Origin: an uncultured Lachnospiraceae bacterium
Lineage (GTDB): Bacteria > Bacillota > Clostridia > Lachnospirales > Lachnospiraceae
Assembly (NCBI GenBank): GCA_910589105.1
Contig: CAJUST010000022.1
Coordinates: 1 to 42,078, forward strand
Reading direction: 5' to 3'
DNA length: 42,078 bases
Under the pieces are notes generated by a model that ran no database searches, was not told the DNA's origin, and saw only the letters and a program-made list of their open reading frames with translations. Shown here piece by piece: positions 35,628-42,078 of the stretch. The translations under genes were made by a program, and so were the position numbers. Positions within the stretch are counted from its first letter, which is position 1. Each line of letters opens with the position of its first letter.

Positions 35628-35655
35628 TGTGAAATCACGCAAACAATGCTATACT
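35628..35655 (+). promoter_or_regulatory. Promoter of the YcxB-like gene
   Basis: TTGTGA at 35628-35633, a 16-base spacer and TATACT at 35650-35655; AGGAGG at 35672-35677 then precedes ATG 35683. A second TTGACA at 35562-35567 has only a weak TATGAA at a poor distance. Confidence 0.55.
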
Positions 35656-35682
35656 GCTGATAAGAGCAGGCAGGAGGAAGTT

Positions 35683-36180
35683 ATGAAGACAGAATTTGAT
35701 ATTACATTAAACAGCAGTGATATGTACCGGTTTAGTATGTATCATGCGTATACGACAAGTCAGGGAATCTTATCTATTCTGATTGCCGCATTATGTCTGT
35801 TTATGTCAGTCCGCGCTTATGGAACTGTCACATGGACGTATACTATCTTATATGCCGGATTTGGGATCTTATTTCTGGTCTATATTCCGGTTCATTTATA
35901 TTTGCGTTCCAAACAACGGCTGCTTGCTTCAGAAGAACTGCGGAATGCCCTGCATTATTTAGTGGACGATTCCGGAATCCATACCTCACAAAAAGATGCA
36001 TCTGCCGATTTGCCTTGGGAGGCTGTTTATAAACTGATAGAGACAAAGCGTAATATTCTAATATACAGCAGCCGCGTAAATGCCTACATTATTCCAAAGA
36101 GCCAGATTGAAAAAGAATATCGTGAGCTTATTCAGATTGCCGCCGCGCATCTGCCAAAATACAGATTAAAAACAAAATAA
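35683..36180 (+). CDS. YcxB-like membrane protein
   Basis: Protein of 165 residues resembling the YcxB family. It has a short N-terminal region (MKTEFDITLNSSDMYRFSMY), two membrane helices at about 28-46 and 52-72, and a cytoplasmic C-terminal domain with the family pattern DDSGIHTSQKDASADLPWEA, then VYKLIETKRNILIYSS and AYIIPKSQ. The upstream-extended start at 35584 is rejected because AGGAGG sits exactly before ATG 35683 and a promoter overlaps the extension. The function is unknown. tsaE follows after 11 bases, so the t6A operon may be driven from this promoter. Confidence 0.75.
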   Translation: MKTEFDITLNSSDMYRFSMYHAYTTSQGILSILIAALCLFMSVRAYGTVTWTYTILYAGFGILFLVYIPVHLYLRSKQRLLASEELRNALHYLVDDSGIHTSQKDASADLPWEAVYKLIETKRNILIYSSRVNAYIIPKSQIEKEYRELIQIAAAHLPKYRLKTK

Positions 36181-36191
36181 AGGAATCTTAT

Positions 36192-36629
36192 ATGAAAACA
36201 ATTTATGAGACATTTTCACCAAAAGAGACGGAACAGCTTGGACAAAAGATAGGTGAATCAGCAAAAGCTGGCGATCTCTATACATTGACAGGCGATTTAG
36301 GAGTTGGAAAAACCGTTTTCACACAGGGCGTTGCGAAAGGTTTGGGAATCGGGGAACCCATTAACAGCCCTACCTTTACCATTGTCCAGATTTACGAAAG
36401 CGGCAGGATGCCATTTTATCATCTCGACGTATACCGGATAGCCGATATAGAGGAAATGGAAGAAATCGGATACGAAGATTACTTTTATGGCGAAGGATTC
36501 ACGATAATCGAATGGGGTAATTTGATTGAGGAACTCCTTCCCAGTAACCGAAAAGAAATTTTAATAGAAAAAAATATAGAAAAAGGATTTGATTATCGCA
36601 GGATTGTCATATCAGAGGCGGAATTATGA
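36192..36629 (+). CDS. tsaE: t6A biosynthesis ATPase TsaE
   Basis: ATPase of the tRNA threonylcarbamoyladenosine complex, 145 residues. Walker A is GDLGVGKT at residues 34-41, followed by NSPTFTIVQIYE (switch region), FYHLDVYRI and FTIIEWGN, all typical of TsaE. It works with TsaB and TsaD to place t6A on ANN-decoding tRNAs. It overlaps tsaB by 4 bases (ATGA). Confidence 0.96.
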   Translation: MKTIYETFSPKETEQLGQKIGESAKAGDLYTLTGDLGVGKTVFTQGVAKGLGIGEPINSPTFTIVQIYESGRMPFYHLDVYRIADIEEMEEIGYEDYFYGEGFTIIEWGNLIEELLPSNRKEILIEKNIEKGFDYRRIVISEAEL

Positions 36630-37336
36630 AAATATTAGGAATTGACAGTTCCGGGCTTGTGGCAAGCGTTGCAGTAGCCACGGAAGAAGATTTGCTCGGA
36701 GAATTTACCATTTGTTATAAAAAAACACATTCCCAGACGCTTTTGCCTATGCTTGACGAGCTGGCGCAGATGATTGAACTGGATTTAGAAACCATCGATG
36801 CCATAGCGGTCGCTTCCGGACCCGGTTCTTTTACCGGCCTGCGCATTGGGTCGGCAACAGTAAAGGGGCTGGCTTTGGCGTTAGAGAAGCCTGTAATAGA
36901 AGTTCCTACGCTCTATGCGCTGGCATATAACTTTTGCGGTCAGGAAAGAATTGTCTGTCCCCTTATGGATGCTAGAAGAAACCAAACTTATACGGCATTG
37001 TTTCGGTTTGACAAAACTAAGATTCAGGCATTAAAAGAGCAGTGCGCAGTGGATATCCATGAAATTATAGAGGAAATCAACGGTATAGGGGAATCTGTTG
37101 TGTTTTTGGGAGATGGCGCGCCCGTATTCCAGCAGGCAATTAAAGAACAGCTTCGCGTCCCATATATGTTTGCGCCGCCATGTCTTTCCAAACAAAAGGC
37201 TGGATCGCTTGCTTCGCTTGCAGTGCAATATTATATAGAAGGAAACGTTATTGATGCGGCTTTGCATAAACCTGAATATTTAAGGCTGTCACAAGCAGAA
37301 CGCGAACGTATGGAGAAAGAACATGCTTCAAATTAG
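36626..37336 (+). CDS. tsaB: t6A biosynthesis scaffold TsaB
   Basis: Non-catalytic ASKHA-fold partner of TsaD, 236 residues. It has the N-terminal ILGIDSSGLVASVAV, the signature DAIAVASGPGSFTGLRIG, and CPLMDARRNQTYTALF. It dimerises with TsaD in the t6A complex. It overlaps tsaE by 4 bases and rimI by 14 bases, showing tight operon structure. Confidence 0.95.
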   Translation: MKILGIDSSGLVASVAVATEEDLLGEFTICYKKTHSQTLLPMLDELAQMIELDLETIDAIAVASGPGSFTGLRIGSATVKGLALALEKPVIEVPTLYALAYNFCGQERIVCPLMDARRNQTYTALFRFDKTKIQALKEQCAVDIHEIIEEINGIGESVVFLGDGAPVFQQAIKEQLRVPYMFAPPCLSKQKAGSLASLAVQYYIEGNVIDAALHKPEYLRLSQAERERMEKEHASN

Positions 37337-37772
37337 GAAAATGACAGAGTGTGATTTAAGACAGGTTGCCGCGATTGCCGCTTCCGTATTTGCGCAGCCG
37401 TGGAGCAGGCAGGGATTTGCAGAAGCGCTTCCGATGGAAAACACATGCTTTTTGCTTGCGGAAAACGACGGCATCGTTTGTGGATATTGTGGAATGTATA
37501 TGGCGGCAGATGAAGGGGAAATAATAAATGTCGCAGTCCGGCGTGACTGCCAAAGACAGGGCATTGCAGACTGTCTCCTTTTGGCATTGCTTCAGGAGGG
37601 GCGGCAAAATGGAATAGGCCGATTTTTTTTAGAAGTGCGTGTTTCAAATGCGGCGGCGATTCATCTTTACAAAAAACATGGATTTGTGATACAGGGAATC
37701 CGAAAAAATTTTTACGAAGATAATCATGAAGACGCCTACGTGATGAATTGCCTGACAGGAGAGGCTGTTTGA
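37323..37772 (+). CDS. rimI: Ribosomal-protein-alanine N-acetyltransferase RimI
   Basis: GNAT-fold acetyltransferase of 149 residues. It has the acetyl-CoA binding pattern VRRDCQRQGIADCLLLALLQ and the C-terminal FLEVRVSNAAAIHLYKKHGF, close to RimI, which acetylates the N-terminal Ala of ribosomal protein bS18. Its position between tsaB and tsaD is the conserved arrangement and supports the name. The start lies inside tsaB. Confidence 0.9.
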   Translation: MLQIRKMTECDLRQVAAIAASVFAQPWSRQGFAEALPMENTCFLLAENDGIVCGYCGMYMAADEGEIINVAVRRDCQRQGIADCLLLALLQEGRQNGIGRFFLEVRVSNAAAIHLYKKHGFVIQGIRKNFYEDNHEDAYVMNCLTGEAV

Positions 37773-37793
37773 AAAAATAGAGTAGGAGAGACT

Positions 37794-38705
37794 ATGTTAG
37801 ATATATGTTTGCTGGGAACCGGAGGCATGATGCCGCTTCCGCATCGGTGGCTGACAGCATTAATGGCGAGATATAATGGAAGCAGCCTTTTGATAGACTG
37901 CGGAGAAGGGACGCAGATTGCAATAAAAGAAAAAGGCTGGAGTTTTAAGCCGATTGACGTTATATGCGTCACGCATTTTCATGCGGATCATATCAGTGGC
38001 CTTCCGGGGTTATTGCTTACAATGGGCAATGCAGAGCGCACTGAGCCTCTGACGATGATAGGCCCAAAAGGCATAGGACGTGTCGTTGGGGCGCTTCGGA
38101 CGATTGCGCCGGAACTTCCCTTTGAAATCCATTTTTTGGAGCTGAACGATTCTATAGAGGAATTTACGCTATATGGATACCATATCAGCGCATTCCGTGT
38201 CAATCACAATGTTCTTTGTTACGGATATGCCATTGAGATTCCGAGGATTGGAAGGTTTCATGTAGAAAAAGCAAAAGCCCATGAGATACCTCAAAAGTTT
38301 TGGAACCAGCTACAGCATGGACAGACCGTAGAAGATGGAGATAAAATATATACGCCCGATATGGTGCTTGGCCCTTCGCGAAAAGGAATAAAAGTAGCAT
38401 ATTGCACAGACACGCGTCCAACCGCTGGAATAGAACAGGCGGCGGCAAATTCAGATTTATTCATTTGTGAAGGAATGTATGCGGAAAAAGAAAAATTAAT
38501 AAAAGCAAAGCAGTATAAGCATATGACATTTTATGAAGCGGCAGAGCTTGCTGCAAAAGCAGAAGTAAACGAACTTTGGCTGACGCATTTTAGCCCGTCG
38601 CTTGTGCGGGCCGAATCCTATATGCCTCAGGTGAAGCAGATATTTCAGGCGGCGTCCCTAGGATATGACGGACGGACTGCCACGCTTGATTTTAAGGAGG
38701 GATAG
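37794..38705 (+). CDS. rnz: Ribonuclease Z
   Basis: Metallo-beta-lactamase-fold endonuclease of 303 residues that trims tRNA 3' trailers. The zinc-binding motif is THFHADHISGLPGLLLTM. Other conserved parts are the N-terminal LGTGGMMPLPHR, LLIDCGEGTQIAI, the exosite-side region HVEKAKAHEIPQKFW, YCTDTRP, CEGMY and LTHFSPS. GGAG precedes the start. Two tRNA-Ser genes without an encoded CCA tail lie later in the window and would need this type of processing. Confidence 0.92.
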   Translation: MLDICLLGTGGMMPLPHRWLTALMARYNGSSLLIDCGEGTQIAIKEKGWSFKPIDVICVTHFHADHISGLPGLLLTMGNAERTEPLTMIGPKGIGRVVGALRTIAPELPFEIHFLELNDSIEEFTLYGYHISAFRVNHNVLCYGYAIEIPRIGRFHVEKAKAHEIPQKFWNQLQHGQTVEDGDKIYTPDMVLGPSRKGIKVAYCTDTRPTAGIEQAAANSDLFICEGMYAEKEKLIKAKQYKHMTFYEAAELAAKAEVNELWLTHFSPSLVRAESYMPQVKQIFQAASLGYDGRTATLDFKEG

Positions 38706-38708
38706 TCT

Positions 38709-39278
38709 ATGAAAAGAATCAGGACAATCATAATTGGAGTGATTTGTATTGGTTTGGTAGTAGGTTATTACTATTATCTGAACCATAAATCACCGTCAGA
38801 AGATGGAAGTGACGTTACGGAAGTCCAGAAAATCGTTTTAAAAGATTTGGAAGGACAGTCCTATCCCGCCACGCCAAGAGAAGTCATTAAATTATATAAC
38901 CGCATCTTGTGTTGTTATTATAACGAAGAATATACAGAGGAAGAATTTCGCAAACTTGCAGATCAGGCAATAAAGCTAATGGACGAAGAATTGGCGGACA
39001 ATAATCCGCCCGAACAGTATTATCAGCAAGTGGAAGCAGAAGTTGAAGCTTACCGCAGCGCAAAGCGGACTATTAATAACGCATCCGTATGTGACACTAA
39101 TGATGTGGAATTTCAAACGATTGACGGAGCAGAGTGCGCCTGTGTGACTGCTTCCTATTTTGTGCGTGACGACGAGGGTTATTCTAAAACTGCCCAAGAA
39201 TATATTCTGCGGAAGGATCAGGAGGGCAAATGGAAGATACTTGCATTTCAAGAAGGAGTTGTCAAAGAAGATGAATAA
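38709..39278 (+). CDS. Small membrane-anchored protein of unknown function (DUF6715-like)
   Basis: Protein of 189 residues with a single N-terminal membrane anchor (about residues 5-24, RTIIIGVICIGLVVGYYYYL) and an extracytoplasmic domain. This contains PREVIKLYNRILCCYYNEEY and a C-terminal strand-rich part (EYILRKDQEGKWKILAF). It resembles small Lachnospiraceae proteins labelled DUF6715; I am not certain. AAGGAGGG lies within the end of rnz, three bases separate the genes, and the end overlaps tsaD by 8 bases (ATGAATAA). Its place inside the t6A cluster suggests co-expression only. Confidence 0.65.
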   Translation: MKRIRTIIIGVICIGLVVGYYYYLNHKSPSEDGSDVTEVQKIVLKDLEGQSYPATPREVIKLYNRILCCYYNEEYTEEEFRKLADQAIKLMDEELADNNPPEQYYQQVEAEVEAYRSAKRTINNASVCDTNDVEFQTIDGAECACVTASYFVRDDEGYSKTAQEYILRKDQEGKWKILAFQEGVVKEDE

Positions 39279-40299
39279 ACCGGAACCTATGCGTATTCTG
39301 GCAATCGAAACTTCCTGTGATGAAACAGCGGCGGCAGTCGTCGAAAACGGGCGGAAAGTATTGTCAAACGTAATTTTTTCACAGATTTCGCTTCATACGC
39401 TTTACGGCGGAGTTGTGCCGGAAATCGCTTCCAGAAAACATATTGAAAAAATAAATCAGGTGATTACAGAAGCGTTAAATCAGGCGGATAAGACATTAGA
39501 TGAAATCGATGCAATAGGGGTCACCTACGGTCCGGGTCTGGTAGGCGCGCTTTTGGTTGGGGTAGCGGAAGCGAAATCCATCAGTTATGCAAAAAAACTG
39601 CCTTTAATTGGAGTGCATCATATAGAAGGGCATATCAGCGCCAATTATATAGAAAATCCGGATTTAGAACCGCCCTTTTTATGTCTGGTAGTATCCGGCG
39701 GACATACGCATCTCGTCAAAGTCAATGACTATGGGAAATATGAAATTTTAGGCAGGACAGTAGATGATGCGGCAGGGGAAGCCTTTGATAAAGTGGCAAG
39801 GGCGATTGGCCTAGGCTATCCCGGCGGACCCAAAATTGAACAGATTTCACACAAGGGCAATCCGGATGCGATTGCGTTTCCAAGGGCGCATGTGGCAGAA
39901 GCCGCATATCATTTTAGTTTCAGCGGCATGAAATCAGCGGCTCTGAATTATTTGAACAACTGCCGTATGCAGGGAATAGAAATTGCGCAGGCAGACGTAG
40001 CGGCCTCTTTCCAGCAGGCTGTAATCGACGTCCTGCTAGGAACAATAAAAAAGGCATTAGACGAAACAGGAATCCAAACATTTGCTCTGGCAGGAGGCGT
40101 AGCTTCAAATGGGACGCTTAGGAAAGCGGTAAAAGAAGCATTAGATAGACGCGGCGTTGCTTTTTATTGTCCGTCCCCTATACTTTGCACAGACAATGCG
40201 GCGATGATAGGGGCGGCGGCATACTACGATTATATGGCTGGAAAACGGTCTGGACTGGATTTGAATGCTGTCCCAAATCTGAAATTAGGGGAAGCATAA
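39271..40299 (+). CDS. tsaD: t6A biosynthesis catalytic subunit TsaD
   Basis: Threonylcarbamoyl transferase of the t6A complex, 342 residues. The N terminus RILAIETSCDETAAAVV is typical; the metal-binding motif HHIEGH has His 117 and His 121; SGGHTHLV, DDAAGEAFDKVAR and GGVASNGTLRKA follow. The frame extends to 39160, but ATG 39271 is preferred (AAGGAG at 39253-39258, overlap with the previous stop); ATG 39289 is possible but has no ribosome site. With TsaE and TsaB here, only the TsaC/YwlC partner is absent from the window. Confidence 0.96.
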   Translation: MNKPEPMRILAIETSCDETAAAVVENGRKVLSNVIFSQISLHTLYGGVVPEIASRKHIEKINQVITEALNQADKTLDEIDAIGVTYGPGLVGALLVGVAEAKSISYAKKLPLIGVHHIEGHISANYIENPDLEPPFLCLVVSGGHTHLVKVNDYGKYEILGRTVDDAAGEAFDKVARAIGLGYPGGPKIEQISHKGNPDAIAFPRAHVAEAAYHFSFSGMKSAALNYLNNCRMQGIEIAQADVAASFQQAVIDVLLGTIKKALDETGIQTFALAGGVASNGTLRKAVKEALDRRGVAFYCPSPILCTDNAAMIGAAAYYDYMAGKRSGLDLNAVPNLKLGEA

Positions 40300-40362
40300 T
40301 ACAAAATGCAAACATCAGCGAAAGCATAGCCGAGTGAAAGCAGGAAAAGCAGCAATCTGAAA

Positions 40363-40542
40363 AAACAAAAAGAAAAAACAACAGCAATTCTAATGATAGG
40401 GTGACAGCGGAAAAAACTGGCTGTCTGCCATAAAAAAGAATCAATAGAGCAGGACAAAAATCGATTCTCATTTCATTTTTGAAATTTTTTCAATAAAGCG
40501 AAGCTGATAGAATGCTACGAGTGGTAAACTGGTAGAATTAAA
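40363..40542. repeat. Decayed tandem copy 1 of the ispD start
   Basis: Aligned with the ispD start codon at 40363-40365 (AAA in place of ATG). The first 13 codons read KQKEKTTAILMIG, then a stop, against MQKEKITAIVLAG in IspD. The leader part (GCAATCTG) is also recognisable. The distance to copy 2 is 180 bases. Confidence 0.8.
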
Positions 40543-40721
40543 AAGCAAAAAGAAAAAATAACGGCAATTCTAATTGCGGGGTGACAACAGGGTAAGACTA
40601 AGTATCTGCACAAAAAAGGATAAATAGAGTAGGAAAAAAGTTCATTTTCATTTATTCTTCGAAATGATTTAGTAAAACCCAACAAATGGAATGCTATAAG
40701 TGGCAATCTGAGAGAATTAAA
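40543..40721. repeat. Decayed tandem copy 2 of the ispD start
   Basis: The best-preserved copy: AAG in place of ATG at 40543-40545, then KQKEKITAILIAG and a stop. Similarity continues for about 120 bases, including CTGCACAAAAAAGG against CTGCAAAAAACAG and CATTTATTCTTCG against TTTTTATTCTCTA in the gene. The leader GAGTGGTAAACTGGTAGAATT matches the true one. Confidence 0.85.
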
Positions 40722-40911
40722 ATGTCAACAGAAAAAGAATGGCAAGTGTAATTGTGGGGAAATTGCAGGGAATAACAGGAAAAGACTGGGCATCCGCGGC
40801 AAAAAAAATAAATAGAGCTGTCTGGAAAGTTCATTTTACTTAATCTCTGAAAGTAATTCTGAAAAAGCGCAGCAGTTGATGCAACATGTGTGGCAATTTG
40901 GGAGAATCAAA
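40722..40911. repeat. Decayed tandem copy 3 of the ispD start
   Basis: ATG retained at 40722-40724 (MSTEKEW, then a stop after two more codons), more diverged in the coding part. The leader (AATGCTATAAGTGGCAATCT, then GAGAGAATTAAA) matches the gene's own (GATGCAACATGTGTGGCAAT, then TTGGGAGAATCAAA), and the later TAAATAGAGCTGTCTGGAAA segment matches copies 1 and 2. The distance to the real start is 190 bases. Confidence 0.75.
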
Positions 40912-41610
40912 ATGCAAAAAGAAAAAATAACAGCAATCGTATTGGCAGGGGGCAGCGGGAAACGAATGAGAGCTGGCTGCAAAAAACAGTATATGGAGTT
41001 GGGCGGAAAGCCCATTCTTTTTTATTCTCTAAAAGCATTTGAGGAAAGCGAAGTAGACGATATTATATTAGTGACAAATGAAGCGGAATATTGTAAAAAA
41101 AATATCCTTCAAAAATATGGGTTAAATAAAGTGTCAAGAATTGTGCCCGGCGGAGCGGAACGTTATCATTCCGTATACAATGGCCTGATTTCGGTAACAG
41201 GAAGTTCTTATGTATTGATACATGATGGCGCGCGTCCTTGTCTGACTCAGGAAATTATTAAGGCGGCAGTGGAATCTGTCAAACAATATCATGCTTGCGT
41301 GATTGGAATGCCGGTGAAAGATACAATCAAGATAGCAGACAGCGGAAATTTTGCGGCCAATACCCCGGATAGGGAAAGAGTTTGGCAGATACAGACTCCT
41401 CAGGCATTTTCATATCCAATGATTTTAAAAGCATATCAAAAAATCATTGAGGAAAGCCCAAAAGGAATCACAGATGATGCAATGGTGGTGGAATATGGGA
41501 ATTTTGCAAAAGTGAAACTAATCCAAGGCAGTTACCAAAACATTAAAATTACCACTCCTGAAGATTTGCAGCTTGCAGAATTATTCTTAAAAGAGACAAA
41601 TTTCCCTTAA
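40912..41610 (+). CDS. ispD: 2-C-methyl-D-erythritol 4-phosphate cytidylyltransferase
   Basis: Enzyme of the MEP isoprenoid pathway joining CTP and methylerythritol phosphate, 232 residues. It has the nucleotide-binding VLAGGSGKRMRAGCKKQYME, the central IHDGARPCLT, and the C-terminal TDDAMVVEYGNFAKVKLIQG, then NIKITTPEDLQLAE. ATG 40912 follows GGGAGAA at 40900-40906; the upstream ATGs in frame (40876) have no ribosome site. Three fossil copies of its start lie upstream. No ispF is adjacent in the window. Confidence 0.95.
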   Translation: MQKEKITAIVLAGGSGKRMRAGCKKQYMELGGKPILFYSLKAFEESEVDDIILVTNEAEYCKKNILQKYGLNKVSRIVPGGAERYHSVYNGLISVTGSSYVLIHDGARPCLTQEIIKAAVESVKQYHACVIGMPVKDTIKIADSGNFAANTPDRERVWQIQTPQAFSYPMILKAYQKIIEESPKGITDDAMVVEYGNFAKVKLIQGSYQNIKITTPEDLQLAELFLKETNFP

Positions 41611-41633
41611 TGTAAAAAATATGAAAAAAGTTG

Positions 41634-41663
41634 TTGACAAATAGACATCTAACGTGGTAGAAT
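41634..41663 (+). promoter_or_regulatory. Promoter of the tRNA-Ser genes
   Basis: TTGACA at 41634-41639, an 18-base spacer and TAGAAT at 41658-41663, about 36 bases before the first tRNA. Confidence 0.75.
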
Positions 41664-41699
41664 CATTTTTGCGTTGAAATACTAACGAATTTAAAATCT

Positions 41700-41785
41700 G
41701 GAGAAGTATCGAAGTGGTCATAACGAGGCGGTCTTGAAAACCGTTTGTCCGAAAGGGCGCATGGGTTCGAATCCCATCTTCTCCG
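41700..41785 (+). tRNA. tRNA-Ser(UGA)
   Basis: 86 bases. The acceptor stem GGAGAAG pairs with CTTCTCC, discriminator G. The anticodon loop CTTGAAA (anticodon TGA) is flanked by CGGT/ACCG. It has a long variable arm and the T loop GGTTCGAATCC. CCA is not encoded. Confidence 0.97.
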
Positions 41786-41823
41786 CTGGATTATAAAATA
41801 ATCCGTAATATAGAGCGTTATTC

Positions 41824-41913
41824 GGAGAAGTACCCAAGCTGGCCGAAGGGACACCCCTGGAAAGGGTGCAGGTCGTTAACAGCGGCGCGAGGGTTCAAAT
41901 CCCTCCTTCTCCG
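41824..41913 (+). tRNA. tRNA-Ser(GGA)
   Basis: 90 bases. Acceptor stem GGAGAAG with CTTCTCC, discriminator G. The anticodon loop CTGGAAA (anticodon GGA) lies between CACCC and GGGTG. It has a long variable arm and the T loop GGTTCAAATCC. CCA is not encoded. It lies 38 bases after tRNA-Ser(UGA). Confidence 0.97.
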
Positions 41914-41955
41914 TTTCAGCTAAAATATAATGTCGAAAAAATGTAAAAAAAGTAC

Positions 41956-41987
41956 TTGACAGATACTGGAAGACATGATATTATAAT
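41956..41987 (+). promoter_or_regulatory. Probable rRNA operon promoter
   Basis: TTGACA at 41956-41961 and TATAAT at 41982-41987; the 20-base spacing is long, and an alternative -10 (GATATT) gives 15. The following leader suggests a stable-RNA promoter. Confidence 0.5.
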
Positions 41988-42078
41988 TGAGCTGACCGCG
42001 AAAAGAGCGGTTAAATCCGAACTATGATAACTGAACAGTGAAACAACCTTGAAAGATTTTAAGAGGGAAATTCAAAAA
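41988..42078 (+). other. Probable pre-16S rRNA leader
   Basis: Non-coding leader with a short hairpin (CCGC, GAAAAGA, GCGG at 41997-42011) and the phrase TGATAACTGAACAGTGAAAC, which resembles rRNA spacer/leader sequence in Clostridia. The 16S gene itself would start beyond the window. Confidence 0.5.

Overview
The window looks like a chromosomal segment from an anaerobic gut Firmicute of the Clostridia, most likely Lachnospiraceae. The evidence is moderate-to-low GC, strong AGGAGG ribosome sites, TTGACA/TATAAT promoters, an S-box (SAM-I) leader on metK, a Bce-type peptide-sensing module, a tsaE-tsaB-rimI-rnz-tsaD block and two tRNA-Ser genes ahead of an apparent rRNA leader. No tool was run; family calls come from motifs read in the translations.

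Left edge (1-5.5 kb): a RADAR-type anti-phage pair. rdrA is cut by the window edge so its P-loop is missing, and it overlaps rdrB, a large adenosine-deaminase-like protein with all the metal and catalytic motifs. A decayed small reading frame follows.

5.5-10.2 kb: an orphan solute-binding lipoprotein and a chemoreceptor, then an SPFH protein and a membrane protein that meet at a pair of SHOCT-like motifs. 10.2-16.1 kb: housekeeping genes pth and mfd and a PrsA-like lipoprotein foldase. 16.1-16.7 kb: a gene-free stretch with a terminator, a cloverleaf inverted-repeat element, a 38-bp tandem array and strongly G/T-biased DNA. 16.7-20.3 kb: a heterodimeric ABC exporter with one degenerate and one consensus ATP site. 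20.5-24.9 kb: murA, a frameshifted sialidase-like relic, and metK under a SAM-I riboswitch. 25.0-27.1 kb: a HAMP-type histidine kinase and OmpR-type regulator. 27.2-31.9 kb on the minus strand: a complete Bce-type module (regulator, intramembrane-sensing kinase, ABC ATPase, FtsX-like permease), with a matching operator upstream of the ABC pair.

31.9-35.7 kb: an RluA-type pseudouridine synthase, a YtvI/AI-2E-like membrane protein and a MIF-like tautomerase, separated by several degenerate tandem-repeat arrays and a compact cluster of DnaA-box-like sites. 35.7-40.3 kb: a YcxB-like protein, then tsaE, tsaB, rimI, rnz, a small anchored protein and tsaD, mostly overlapping or closely spaced. They combine t6A tRNA modification, tRNA 3' processing and N-terminal acetylation. 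40.3-41.6 kb: three decayed tandem copies of the start of ispD precede intact ispD. The window ends with tRNA-Ser(UGA), tRNA-Ser(GGA) and a probable rRNA operon promoter and leader.

The most distinctive observations are the RADAR locus, the fossil tandem duplications of the ispD start and similar degenerate arrays in register with other gene boundaries, the DnaA-box cluster away from dnaA, and the cloverleaf and 38-bp repeats at 16.1-16.6 kb.
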